From assembly GCA_013399875.1 (NCBI GenBank), contig VXAZ01001836.1:1922001-1986000 (forward strand): DNA of 64,000 nt, written 5' to 3'. The translations under genes and the position numbers were made by a program. Numbering within the stretch: the stretch's first letter is position 1; each line of letters begins with the position of its first letter. Below are positions 47,401 through 60,488 of the stretch, piece after piece. The notes beneath the pieces were generated by a model. The model did no database searches, was not told where the DNA came from, and worked only from the letters and a program-made list of their open reading frames with translations. The DNA is from Gymnorhina tibicen. Its lineage: Eukaryota > Chordata > Aves > Passeriformes > Artamidae.

Positions 47401-50239
47401 AATTTGCTGAAATGCATTTGGACAGACACTATATCATCTTTCATAGAGCAATTATTTTTGTAAACCCAAAGAAACATGCCTATGTCTCCAAAGGGACTTA
47501 CACTACAAATTGATACATAATTTTAAAATCTTTTATCCTCATATAAGTACAGAAATCACTTCCTTTCTAGGACCAGAAGGAGAGCAGCAAAATTAATACT
47601 TGGATATTTTGTATAACTTAAGATATTCACAGTTGCTATAAACAAGATGGATGAGCCAGGAGGGGAGAGGGATGGGATGAATAAGCCAGAGTAGAAAAAT
47701 GGATTATTGATTTTAACCATCAGACAGACATCAAACTGTGGCAGTCACACATAATAAGCAACATATGATTCAAATTTCCCTTTAATTTCATGGATGCTCT
47801 GCCTAAGAGGGCTCATTGCTTTTGATTGTTTTTTTTTCATTCAGGATGATTTGACAAAATTAGCTTTTGCTGTTCCTTCCTTTATTGTTGACATTTTATT
47901 TTCCACAGCAGTTTAAGAGAGAAAATGGACTAGTAAATGCTACTGATCTTAAAAAAAAAAAAAAAAAAGGCAATGATATACCAACCTTTAAATCAAATTG
48001 CTCAAAAGACAAAAATCACAACCTAAGCTAGGATTTCCACTGTCTGTCCAAGCAGTCTGAATCACACTGATGAAACTAAACCAATGTTTTCTGTTAAATT
48101 CCACTTGTACTAAGTGTGTGTATGTATGTTTGCCTTCTGGTTAAAATAATAATTGTAATTTTTTTCAATAGCCACATAACTGAAACAAGTACTGAGTTGG
48201 TTTTTTTCAGTGAACTTCATGTGAGGAACTGAAAACTACTTTATGTTGGGATTCCTGTGACATCCCATTAACCCAATATATCACTGCATCACAGAGGGGA
48301 AAAAAAAAGAGATCTTTGGCACTGCTGTGTTCCAGAAAGTACACTTCAAACATATGAGCTAAATGTAAACTGATCAGATTCCTCTGCACAAAATTATTGC
48401 TGAGAATTTTGTCCTTCACTATATGTAACAATACTGAACTGTAACCTATGAATCTCTCCATATGATTCTAACATGTAATCTAGAGAAGGAGTAACTTCAG
48501 TTTTAAAACAATTCTGAGCAACTTTTCATTCACCTCCTATAATAGTTTGCATTTTATTATCCCTCTAAAGTATGTCAGACTGTTTGCTGGAAGGAATAAT
48601 TGGTTAATGCTTAATATCACCCAGAATAAAAATGGATATAATGGTATAGCCATATCCTTTAAGTCTCACAGAAGTTCGTACTAAAGTGCACAGTACTAAA
48701 AAATAGTAGGTGGTAACAATCTCAATGGATTAAAACAACTCCATATTCAGTGAAGCAGCTTTTATCTAACTCTAAGGAGCACTTATAACTCCACAGCAAA
48801 AGGTACAAGCAGAGCACAAAACCGAAACAAAATAAGGATTCAACAAACACTTAATAAGAAAAAAAAAGAAAAGACTATATATGTGAATGCAACAAAAATA
48901 AAACCTAAAGCCATAAACTAAATATGATTAAAACTGGTTAGCAAAAGATTGGGAAGAAAATCCACAAACAAGAAAGATCTGATAAAACTACAAAACTATA
49001 GACATTAATCTTGGTTAGGTCTTACATTACTAGGCAGTATTTCAGGAACAAACGTGCAACAAAAGAAACTTCCCTCTGTTAAATATGATTTTTTCCTCTA
49101 CAGGTAGTAGGTTACTATTGAAAGTACATAGCAGTTGCATAGTAGGTGCATCAGCAACTTAAAAGCACTGAATTCTGTACTCTGAATACTTCTAGGACAG
49201 AAGAATCAAAAGCGTACCAAAGTTCTTAACCTTCCTGCCTAATTTGATTTAAGTTTTAAGTGGACCTGCTTACAGACTTCCATAAAATTCATTCTTTGCT
49301 CGAGAAAAGAAGCAATTTTTTTGAGGATAAACTATTTTTCTAACAGAATTATGAATGAAACAATGAAGATGGCTTAACTGCAAAAGTATTGTGAAACCTT
49401 GATAAGAATGAGGGGGAAAAAAAGAAAAAATTCTGGTGGACAGCCCTGTGGTTGGCACAACTGAGGACCTGCTTCCAGTTTCTAGCAGACCAGGGAAGAT
49501 GATTCACTTTATGACAGTTGTGACCCATTTTAAGACCTGCTCCAAACCAAATGAATCAATGGTAGTATCACTGTTTGCCTATAGATTGACAGGATAAAAC
49601 ATGAAACCTAAACAATAACACCATCTTGAAGAATGTTGCCGCAGAATGATAGTAGATCCAGAAACCATGTCTAGAGTGTAAGAAAGAAGGAATTTGATTG
49701 TTAAGTCAGCATAGCAAGGGAGATGACTAAAATTTGCAGTATATTCAGTGATTCAATACTGAAGTTTTAATGAAGCAGCATCTACCTTCCCACATTGTTT
49801 AGAAGAAGTTTTGAAGGCAGATCCCACCATGAAAGAAACCATATATTTGTGATCTCTCAGAACCTGAGAAACAGTAGGGAGAATAATTATCATTATTGCC
49901 ATTATTACATGAAGGGAAAAAATATAAACATAACAATTTAAGTCTCTGGCGTATGGTAAATGAATAAGATCTTGATTCCCACTTCCCTACAAGTATGGTA
50001 GGACAATGTAGTCATACTGCAATAGGTACCTACCGTGGTATGGGTATAAAGTAGCATAAATATTTTGTTAATTCAGGAGAAATAAAACCATTCCTGAGGA
50101 GGGTCTTCTTTTTTTTTTTTTTAATTTTTTAATATAATACAACACATCTTACCAGCTTTTGTAAGGCACAAAGGATCATCTTTAGATGTCACAGAGGACA
50201 CAGCTTCAGAAGTAGTTATACATGACTCCCTGAAATTGA
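47401..50239. other. Unique noncoding DNA with homopolymers
   Basis: No gene recognised. It contains an 18-A run at 47951-47968 and a 14-T run at 50109-50122. Nothing else is assigned. Confidence 0.5.
47951..47968 (+). repeat. Poly-A run (18 A)
   Basis: An uninterrupted run of 18 A. The sequence to its left does not resemble a processed pseudogene or SINE body, so it is treated as a simple homopolymer. Confidence 0.85.
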
Positions 50240-50540
50240 CCTCAGCTGAAATTACCCTCAGCTGCCTAATTTTAGCCAACAGCCTTCTTTCCTTTTGGCT
50301 TTTTTTTTGTCTGGAATTGTCGCTTGACAGTTACAATCTATTATTTCAATGCTCCATCAGCCACCTGCCTTGGAACTTGTTGTAATTGTTTGATTAGTTG
50401 TAATAAACTTACTTTCCTATCTGCGACACACTGCAACACAGAGAGGTGCAACTTAGATGACTAACACAATGCATTATTGAACAGCCCAAATTAAAAGGGA
50501 ATACAATTAAGGCTGCTATCTGTCTGGATGATGGATGGTC
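50240..50540. promoter_or_regulatory. Candidate conserved noncoding element
   Basis: Unique sequence with 'gtcgcttgacagttacaatc' (a TGACAG TALE-type core), a CACCTG E-box near 50362, and 'tgtaattgtttgattagttg'. These are followed by 'cctatctgcgacacactgca' and 'aatacaattaaggctgctat'. It resembles an enhancer in motif density, but no conservation data are available. Confidence 0.3.
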
Positions 50541-52889
50541 TTTGTTTTCTTCTTTTTAAATCATGAATCTAGTTTTCTGTCTCACCAGTTCAGCTTGTAA
50601 ATCTTCCACAGAAGATTTTTAACATACTATGTTTCTAGGGAAGTGGCAACTCCTTCCCAACGACCTCTGATATTTGACATCCTGTCCTCCACTCCATTTT
50701 CCCATATCAGATTACATACATGGAAAGGTCAGATTTTTTACTTCAGATACCAGTGTGCCCATGGGACTTGACAATCAAATAAAAAACTTAGTATGGAGAA
50801 AAATAAACAAAATGGATCCCTTACCCTCAGCCCCACAGCTCTTTGGGATGTCTGATTCTTTCTCATACTAAAATCCCTCAAAACAAGCAATGCAAATTAA
50901 TTCCATAAGCTCTGAATAATTTGTGTCTCCCAAAAGCCTACTGTGATGGCAGGAAAAACAAGAGGTAGCTCAAGAAGGAATCATATGGAAACAGATAAAG
51001 CAGCAATGAAGTTTCCTCAGAATTAGCTGAAGATTATATGATGTACCTCCTCCTTGTGCCAAAACAAGGTATCCATGAAGAAACCCTAAATACTGTATTT
51101 TTTTCAAAATCAAGGGATATCAAATATAGCAGTACCTTACAGTACTTTTAATGTTCTTCCTTATTGCACAAATAACACACTTTTGATATACCAGTGCTCA
51201 ACAAAAGATGGTAACGTTCAGAGGCTTGATAACTCCATGCAGCACTTCTAAATCAAGAGGTTCATTCACATTAAACAATAAAGTTCTGACACAATGTCTC
51301 AGAAAATTTCCATGTTAATCTACAGATGCTTGGCCTTCTAACTGGCATGTTTGGAAACCATTTGTAAGATTGGTTACACAAGTGCAAGTGACAGGAGTAC
51401 TGAAAAGTATGCAAAGAAGGTGCCAGTATGTTAAGAAGATTTGACTTCAGGCTGGCCTTATTTCAACATAATATAAACTGTTGCCATAGTCAGGTCGAGA
51501 ATTTCTCTTTGAAAGTCTGCTTTAAATGTTCCAAAATTGGCATTCTTGTGCATACTATACTGAATGGAATAGCTAATATATAAATAGAGTGGGAAATTCA
51601 CAGGGAAGTCTGGTCATAAAAAAATAAAATGTCATGCACCTTGAACCATATCTAAAGGTGAAATAATAATTCTAGGGAATATGTTCTGAGACCCCCCTCT
51701 TTCAGAGACAAAGATAAATCTGAAAGACATGATGTGGTGTGATGTCACAGCAGTTCGTGACATAGAGATGAGCACGTACTTGGAAGGAGCAGGATCAATA
51801 TACATTTCGCCTATGTGCATAAAAGATACTCCACCACTGGAAAGAATGATAAAATGCATTTCCTATCTAGATCTTGCATGATGGCACCTTTGTTTAATTC
51901 TGTTTCCAGAATATTAACATATATGCTTACAACAACCAGGGTAACAAATTACTACTAAATTTTAGGGCTGTACCTTGCTAAAGAAGGAATAAATGATTAG
52001 GCAAATAAAAAAGAAGCACATTAAATAAACTGTTAGGCAAGAGAAATGTAAAATAGGAAAAAAAAAATCTCTGAAAATTTATTTTAAAGTTTTATTGTTG
52101 TTATTATAAAATATGTGCATTTAACAACTATTAATGTGTTAATCCTAAAATACCCTAGTGAAATAAGGATGCATTATTTCTCTTCTTTTCTTTTAGAGAA
52201 TAAATATTGTGTTCCAGTTCAGTGAAGTACTTACTGGAGTATTACATTTAAGCTCTTGACTAATTTCAGTTTTCTAACTGAACCACAAGTATCTTACTTA
52301 TTCAGGACCCTTATTTATAGAGTTCTAAAATATCCATACTTATGAATAAAATGCTAGGAGAGCCAAAATTTCAAGTTCTCTGAGGTTCTAACCCAACGTC
52401 TTTGCTGAGAGCTGATTTTACTTTTTCTCCTATTCCTTAAGCTTACAAAAAGAGCAGCAGAAGCCAAAGACACTCATAAACATAACCAGGAGATTAGCAA
52501 CACTGGTAAACACTGAATATTGAGCTATCAAGCATTAGCAGAGAGATAAAGCAGCAGACTATTAAGGTTTTTTCCCAAACCTTGCCAATATTTCTTTTAT
52601 GTAACAGTAAACACTCTTGTGTTATTCAGTAAATTCACAATGACATCTATAGTATTAAACATAGATCAGAAAACATAAAGCTTAACCTGTGTGCATGGAT
52701 CTGAATTTACAATGCATGCTGAACTGTCTTCCTTTTGCTCTTGTCTATTATATACTCAATAATTCAAAAAAACAAGCCCAGGAAAGAGTAGGACTGAATA
52801 CCAAGTTTCCCATATTATTATTTGGTAGGAAAAGAAACTTATTTAGAAGAACTGAACAACTGTATATTTAAAATACTGAAATTCAACCA
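50541..52889. other. Unique noncoding DNA
   Basis: No gene or repeat recognised. Short open frames (50674-50871, 51632-51859, 52689-52871) show no domain. Confidence 0.5.
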
Positions 52890-53070
52890 CCATCTGTTAG
52901 TCTCTAAGGCAGCTTTCATTAAGGCCATCACCTCTTCATGAGTCACTACAGGGAGCTATCATTAACATTAGCCATGATTAATGAGGATGTTGCCAATTAA
53001 AATTATTCCACTCTAAAGCTTAGCAACATTCTGACAGTGTCACATAGCCTAACTACCACCTCCATTCTCT
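52890..53070. promoter_or_regulatory. Candidate conserved noncoding element
   Basis: Unique sequence with 'tctaaggcagctttcattaa', 'gccatcacctcttcatgagt', 'cattagccatgattaatgag' and 'ccaattaaaattattcc'. Dense ATTA/TAAT cores and a GATTAA motif suggest a possible homeodomain-bound element; unproven. Confidence 0.25.
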
Positions 53071-56000
53071 CAGTTGCCTCATTAAAAAAAAAATCCCTGT
53101 TGCAGTTTACTTTAGATTATAATGCACATTCTGGGAGGTTCTCCTTGGTTACAGGGACAGGTTGGTCCTTTCAGGCTGCCTCTGGAAAGTACTAAGATGC
53201 CATTACTGAAAAGAAGAGTCTGCACCCTCTGAAACACAGGGGGGGTAAAAAAAAAATCAGGTAAATGGTAAAAAACCCCTTTATCTTATCACTGAAAATC
53301 TACAGGAACTTAATTCTAATGAGTATGTTTCAATATGCTGCTGTTGATAATACTATCACTAAATGTCATTATAAAGAAAACAGTCTTTGAGAACCTACTT
53401 CCCCCTTTCCTCTGAACACCCCTGACCTTTTATTTCTTTTTTGTTTGTTTACTGAAGCTAAGTAGCAGGGTGCCTTATGTTTGGGTCTTTGAATGGATCC
53501 AAATGAGAAAAGCTGTCTTTTGTGTTTGGTTCTGCCACCCAAAATCTCTCTTCTGTCAAGTGGGAAAACTACAGAACAGTTCAACCAGAAATAAGTATGA
53601 CAAACTACAAACTCATTTGCTCAGGAAGAATTTTCTCAGTTTCCTGCCTTGTCTTACCATATTATACTGGCTGTATTACCACTCTTACAGCCTGTCCAGC
53701 GTTTGGGCTCCATCAGCTATGTACAGCATAGAACTGCAGTAAAATAACAGACTATTTTAATCACAGAAAGTGAGGTAGGAAAAGGAAAAGGAAGGTAAAG
53801 GAAATAACTTTTAGTTTGATGCATGGCTAACATAAAACCGGAACACATTAGAAGGATGTTCAAGTAGCCATGAAGGAACTGAAGGCCTAATGAACAAAGT
53901 GATGAAAATTATGTGACCTGGTCCTAAAGCATTTCTGTTGTTTAAATTACATTTTAACATTATTAAATAATAGTTCAGAATGTTGATATAGATAAGTAGT
54001 GCAGGAAAGCTGAAAGACTAGGTGAAGGAGTTTTATTAAATATATTACAATAGGCTATTTTGTAGTAGCCAAATATTACTGCCAAAATAGCAAAAGAACT
54101 CCAAGATAAATTTTTAAAAATGTCTATTTTTTTAGGCAGTTCTGCTCTGAGGCTTTCCAAAAATAAAATTATAGCAGTTATATGCTAAAAGCAATCTTTT
54201 ATTTCCTGCTACTATAAATGCAAAAGAAAAAAGAGTTAAAACATCATTAAAGCTTAGCATCACAAAGGAAACTTGTATCATTAAATCCATGGTACTCCCT
54301 TGCTGAAGGACTTCCTAACAGCATTGGTCTGTCCTTGTGCTTGTTCCTTTCTCTCACAGCTGCCGTTTCTGAGGTTGCTTGGAAAGCACAGTGCCACTAG
54401 AACAAACTGCTTCTAAAGGGTTTGGTGCTGCTTCTCCTGCACAAAGAGACAGTCCCTCACTGCTGAGGAACAAGACACTGCAAATACAGCAGACTGACCC
54501 TTAGTCCAGCTTCATAGGCTCCTGCTTACTTTGGGCTTTTGGTCAGCTCAAGCATTCCCAAGAAAAACTAATTTCTGTGAATTTCGTCCATCATTTAGAA
54601 AGGGAACTGTGAAATCCTGGATGTCTATAAAGATTGCATTCTGAATTTAATTTACCATTTTTGTTCCTTATTTATATTCTTTGCTTTGTTTACCTAAAAC
54701 AATTAAGATAGGCTGGTTGGTTGCATAAACTAATATACACCAGGCTTTCAATAAATCTTATTTTTATTAAAATAGGAAAAAAAAATAACATTCCTAATGC
54801 TGGTGATGTTACATATAAATGTTTTAAAAGAATTTTTTAAAAGGTAGAAAATATTACCAAGAAATTAATTCTTCACTTTATCAAGTTTCATTTAGACTCT
54901 TCTGTGTGAGTACAAACCCCAAAAGAACCATCTCACCCTTCTTATTTACAAACAAACATCAGTTTATTCTGTGGTAGTGCTGAAAGTACTTCAAGCAGGA
55001 GTCTTCCTCCTTGAGTCTACAGTCCACAGTCTACACTGTGCTTCAGACTGAAATTCTAAAAGACTTTATTTTGTTTTACCAGTGGCTGAATGTACTGTCA
55101 AAAATCAATCATAACGTCTCTGCTGGAAGTTTTGATTGGAAGACAAATCGACTCAGACCCAACTAATCATCTTTAACAGGGCCCACTTCTGTTGTACTGA
55201 ACACAGCGAACACTGAGAAATAGACATAGAAGAGGCTACCACTCTTTTGCTTCCTTCTGTGCTTAGGAGAAAATGTTTTAATTCATTTCTAGGCTTGTTT
55301 AAATTAGTACAAGAAAAACAGATAGAAGGGAAATTGCTGGAAGGGTTGCTTTAAGAAATTTGTATTGCATTTAATTCTGAAATGGTTCCACGTGATAGCT
55401 TCCTCTACCACTCTGTTTCATCGCCTACCTTCACTGCAGCATCTGCCTATTCACACGGCTTAAACCAGTTCCAGTTTTTCATAAAGGATCCTTTGTATCT
55501 TTACAAAGGAATCCGTAGCTCACTTAAAACTTGGATTTCAGAGCCAATCTGACCCTTGGGGAGCATGGACCTTCATGAAACATATGTCACAGGCACACAA
55601 GGAACAGCCAAATGGACAAAAGTTGTCAAGAGCAAAGCTGGAGGAATGTCTGTGGTTTCATAAATCCTAAAATCTTCCATCAAAGCTACTTTGTTCAAAC
55701 TAAAATAAAGATTAGCCCTTCATTCTTTTTGATCTGCCTATTACTAGCTTTATGCTTATCAGTAACTATTTTCTACCTATTTAGCTGATCAAAGTGGAGC
55801 TCAAAAACATAAGTTTAATTTGCTTCCAAAATCTTGTTAGGTAGAAGCACACAGAATCCTTCAGAATAAACAGCTGCAATTTTGTAGCTCATAGGACACT
55901 GATAAAATTGCTTTGGGGTGATTAAGCAAGATAAGGTTAATTAAGAAACTTCTCAGCATCTACTGGAAGGATAGTGCAATATCTACGTGCCACCAATGTT

Positions 56001-58847
56001 CTCTTAAAATCCAGCACAAAAAGAATCTAACACAGCAAGCAAGGAATATAAAGGATATTATTTAAAGTTCAAAAAGTCATCAAAATAGCTTGTTTTCAGT
56101 GTCCAGGAAACTTAAGAGAGTACAACAGACCGCTTGCTTCTTGACAGTGAAGGATGTGGTCAGGTGTGTTAAGTAGATGCAGAACTGTTGCTAGCACTAG
56201 AAAATATTCATCTGTGTGCCAGCTGGCTTGTGGCATGATAAACTATACCTTGAGTTTGCATATTTCAAACATTCTTAACAAGTGAAGCGAAGGTCTGCAG
56301 GGTATGTTCACACACGTGAGACCTCACAGTGTAGTTATGAAAGGTGGAATCACAACAGTTTCTTAGCTAAACACTAATTAGTGACTGTCTATTAGAGAAT
56401 CCAAACACGACTGTATGGTTAGAGAAAAGTCAATGAGAAAAAGCAGAGTGCCAGCTCTGTCTGTTCAAAGGTACTGGCAGTTCCAGAGCTGAGTGCTTTA
56501 AACCCGGCATTTCCCACCTCCAGGGTGCACAAATGTTAAACTGGGGGTTTTTTTTGAGTAAAGAAAGTGAAAAAAATCTGTACCTATTGCATGCTAGTAG
56601 TAGGGGAAGGAAAAGGCGAAGATCCAAAAACCCATTAAGCATCGCAGAATTGGCACAGGCAATGAGGAAATGCATGGACTCACATGAAAGCAAAGAAGCT
56701 TGTGTTTTGGTATTTACTGATGAAAGTTGCTAGAGTGTTTTCCAGTTTTAAAAAGCCTCCTTTTAACTTTACATGAAGCAAGAATTTGGTAAAAATTTTC
56801 CGTAGTAAATGTTGCTCACTTGTTCTCATTAATCAAATTCAGTGTTTAAAACTGCCACAAGTCCCTACAACACTTTCCTAATGACTATCACTTTTTGTCT
56901 ATACATCCCACTGTTTTTCTGTAGCCTAAGTAACTGTCTTAAAATTCATCCCCCCTAGCAGATACAGAAACAACTTAAATGACAGAGCTCCAGGCTGAGA
57001 GAAGTGAGGTGGAAGGAAAACAGCAAAGTTGGTATCTTCTGTGGTTGAAGACTGATAAAATCCTGAAATCATGCTTCAGCTGACTACACAAACAGGGTAT
57101 GAAAAATTCTAGTGGTTTTAAGCCAGACAATAACCCAGAAAATGAACACAGCACATTGTGAAATCCTAAGCAGCTCTGTAAAACAGTGTGACGCTTCCAA
57201 AATATGCATTTAGTCCAACAGGTTGTCACCACACAGCCCTCTGTGAATGAGAGAGTACCACTAAACAACATCACTTCTACTTACTGCTGTCACCCACAGT
57301 GAGCTGCAGATCTTACTAATCTTACTAACCAGAAAACGCATTTCTCTAACTATTAACACAGACACACACTTAAATATTTCCAAAGACACATATTTAAGTA
57401 TTTCCAAAGTAAATTGTGTAGAAAATGAGCAGACAACACGCACAAGTGAATGGAAATGTGCATGCACAAAGGAAAGCATAAGTCAAAGGACCTCTGCTAG
57501 CATGCAATCACATGTAGCTCTAGAAGAGTCATGTTGACAGCATGTCTGACTTCACATTTCTAGGACTTCCACAAATGATTTTCAAAGCATATTTTTGAGG
57601 GTGTATGCATTCATATTCTGATTTTACACTGAACAACGCACAGGGAGAGTAAGGTTCATTTCACAATTCTCTCTAGATCCCAAAGTGCACGTGCCTGAGA
57701 CAAATAGAAAAGACTTTCGCGTTACTCAGCTGAAGTTTCTGCAGTTGGCTACTTGTTTATATTACTAGTGTCATCCAGCCTTCTGCTTAGAAACCCGGCA
57801 GTCAAGATATGGTAGATGCTTGTGAGGAGTTAGTGGAAAATGGGAGGTTTGCCATCAGAGATGGGTTTATGCAACCTTTCTCAAGTTGCCAGGAGAAGAC
57901 TCCTCCAGCTACATCTTCTAATCACAAGTTTTCCAAAAGGAAGTCTAAATTGAGTTATATTCTGCTTAGAACAGCCTTAAGAAAAGCTCTCATGTATTGA
58001 GAAGATGAAGGCAGAACCTTTAGATGGCAATAATTTACTTAATTCATGTGTTTTTAATTCTAAATAATAAGAATCTGTTCAGCAGTCCTGGAATGGAGCT
58101 GTAGGAGTGGCTTCTCCTGTTGGAAATGCCTCCACAATGCAACATTTGACGTGGAACATTTTTTTGCCTCTGTTTTTGAACTGGAAGAATGCTCTTGGGA
58201 ATTTATGCTGAGAAGGAATATATTTATTTGCTGTGTTGCCTGCTGGAGCAGCTGTGTCCTAGGCCTCAGAAAACTGAACATGTTCTTGAATATTGATGAT
58301 TGCAGACAGAATTTTCTTTCATATCTTTGAAAAGCAATGCCAGATGTTAAGCAGTGAATTATCCAAAGTATGTGACACCTAATAGGTATCACAGGAAAAG
58401 GAATTCTAATGGGTGACTTAGGGTTTTGTGGTATATATTACCTGGGAGGAACTGGAGAACCCCACTTGTTGTGGCACTGTATTGTATAAGATTCAAAATA
58501 TCAGTGAAAAAAAGTGGAATTACTCAGTTTAGTATTAACAACCCTCCCCAGTCTCTCTGGTGACCCTGAATATCTACTTAATAAAATAATTAAAACGCTT
58601 TAAACTAAAACTTTTAAAAAAAAACATTACAGTGATAATGAGGATCTAGTCTAGATCAAGTGTATTTCTGCAGTTTTCAGGCAATATTAGCAATATTTTT
58701 TGCTCATATTTCATATGATCTGCTATAGCTGAGATCAGATACCTTGAAGACCTTTTATATATCTGTGTGATAATTCTTAGGTAAGTTCTACAGTTTCACA
58801 CATCTTTTACGAGGTATTAATGTTCGAAAGTCTCAACATCATTCCAC
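53071..58847. other. Unique noncoding DNA, 5.8 kb
   Basis: No gene or transposon recognised. It contains a purine-rich patch at 53771-53805 and a duplicated 15-mer (TAA[A/G]TATTTCCAAAG at 57371-57385 and 57395-57409). 54270-54560 is slightly less AT-rich. A 110-codon minus-strand frame at 58060-58392 has no recognisable domain. Confidence 0.5.
57371..57409 (+). repeat. Short tandem duplication, 24-bp period
   Basis: TAAATATTTCCAAAG at 57371-57385 recurs as TAAGTATTTCCAAAG at 57395-57409. A small tandem duplication of about 24 bp with partial decay. Confidence 0.7.
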
Positions 58848-59040
58848 TGCACCCGGGGAGCTGACCAGCTAGAAAGCACCTTTGCAAAAAACGTGGTCCT
58901 GATGGACAATGAGCAAGCAACATGCCCTTGTGGGCAATCCTTGGAGATACAGCCCAACCAGACATGGTCCTAGGCAACTTTAATTTTGTGCGGCTAAATT
59001 TGCTTTCCTCTGAGCTCCTGCAGAAAGCCTTTACAGAAGG
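58848..59040 (+). repeat. Degenerate CR1 LINE with internal deletion
   Basis: The left part (58848-58945) matches the CR1 RT C-terminal region on the plus strand: 'ctagaaagcacctttgcaaa', 'gtggtcctgatggacaatga' and 'catgcccttgtgggcaa', the last corresponding to the 'cagtgtgcccttgtggc' block. It then passes directly to 'tccttggagatacagcccaa' and 'agacatggtcctaggcaact', which belong to the CR1 3' region several hundred bp further downstream in intact copies. The tail is poorly preserved. This is an old, internally deleted copy. Confidence 0.65.
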
Positions 59041-60212
59041 AAGAATCTGGATCCATGAGATCAGATACTTTCAATACTACCATTTACACTGGAGTTTTAT
59101 TTGGGACTGGCTGTTTGTTTGTTTATTTTAAAGACATTGCTGGAAACAGGAACACTCAACAACTTGAATATGAGTCAGAGTGTGGTTTCAATATTATACA
59201 ATGGATTTCATTGCACAACTGAGAATGTCAGGATTGTAAATTAAGGGATGAGAGTCTCTGGTAGCTGTCCTGAGCTGGAAATCTGAGAGACTGACATCCA
59301 TGGATTCTACAGTTCACCAGGGCATTTGCATAGGGATCCATCAGGATAGTACCTCAGATACAGCAAAAGATCTAAGAACAAAATATATTTAAAGTGCAAT
59401 AGTTAGAATTCAAATGCCACAGTTTTATGGGAAGCTACATGTTGTCGGGCACTGCCCTAAGTGTTCAGAAAGAAGCAAAAATGTACCATTGGAAAACATA
59501 ACATTCCCTTTCGCTAATAAATTCTATCTACTCCACAACATTGCCTACATTTTCTGAAGATCTTTGCCCCAAGTTAAACAGATCTATATTAATAAACACA
59601 GTTAGTAACCTTTGTGTGCTGTGTGACAAATTCTGTCATGGTTTAGAAACCCTTAGGAGTTGATGACATTCATCAAAATATATTGCTGAGGACTCATACA
59701 TTTTTCTCAAGCAGTTCTCCTGAAAGATGAAAGCAGCATTTACAGAGCTTACAGAGTCACACAGAAGCAGCAAAAGGATTTAGGTAATTAATAGTTCTGG
59801 CAACAGAGAACTAATATGAACACTATCACTTTACCTTTCTCAATACCAGGCCCTATCTATTAATGATGCCATGGCTATTGATCCATGAGAATTTACGTAA
59901 TAAAACAGCATTTTCAGAGGTGATATAAAAACAAGCTCTTTTCCTGAGCCTTAAATATCTCAGCTCAAATGCCAAGATTTTATTAAACCCTCTGCCTGCA
60001 GAGGTAAAAACTAAACACTTCCTTGCAATTAAAGAAGCCTTTCCAGTCATAAACACTTTTTTGTCTATTCCACTTTAAAGAAATATTTTATTCAAAATAA
60101 ACAGAGAGGGGGATTAAAACCATATTTTTCAAATATATGGCATAATACTTCAAAATCTAAGACTATTTCTCTGAAGTGCTTGATTAATATACCTTACCCT
60201 TGACTTGGAGAT
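59041..60212. other. Unique noncoding DNA
   Basis: No gene or repeat recognised. The short minus-strand frame 59853-60056 shows no domain. Confidence 0.5.
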
Positions 60213-60304
60213 TGTTGCCTTTCCCTGGGCTTAGAATTAAAAGCCAAACACAGTTAGAGGGGAAAAAAGGGTTTTACCTCGGTATTTATTCAAGGATCCT
60301 TTGG

Positions 60305-60420
60305 TGCATTGCATCCAGGTAGAAAGCACCCCCAAATGCACACTGAGAATGCACACCTGAAAGTGCCCACCAGGATGCCCACCCCAAGAATGCACCGGAG
60401 TGCACCCCCCGAACAGTGCA
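60305..60420 (-). repeat. TGCAC/TGCCC-spaced imperfect minisatellite inside LTR
   Basis: TGCA or TGCC cores recur every 10-17 bp ('aatgcacactgag', 'aatgcacacctgaa', 'agtgcccaccagg', 'atgcccaccccaag', 'aatgcaccgg', 'agtgcacccccc'). The units are imperfect and form a short minisatellite that merges into the neighbouring (CA)n run. Confidence 0.7.
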
Positions 60421-60448
60421 CACACACACACATGCACACACACACATA

Positions 60449-60486
<38 letters not shown>
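60417..60486 (+). repeat. (CA)n microsatellite with CATG/CATA interruptions
   Basis: About 70 bp of CA dinucleotides interrupted by 'catgca', 'catacg' and 'catac', with a longest pure run of about 30 bp near 60455-60485. It lies within the minus-strand LTR. Open frames on both strands through it (Cys/Val and Thr/His repeats) are artefacts. Confidence 0.95.

Positions 60487-60488
<2 letters not shown>

Noticed and set aside
58060..58392. 110-codon minus-strand frame
   Set aside because: No recognisable domain; Ser/Gln-rich by composition.
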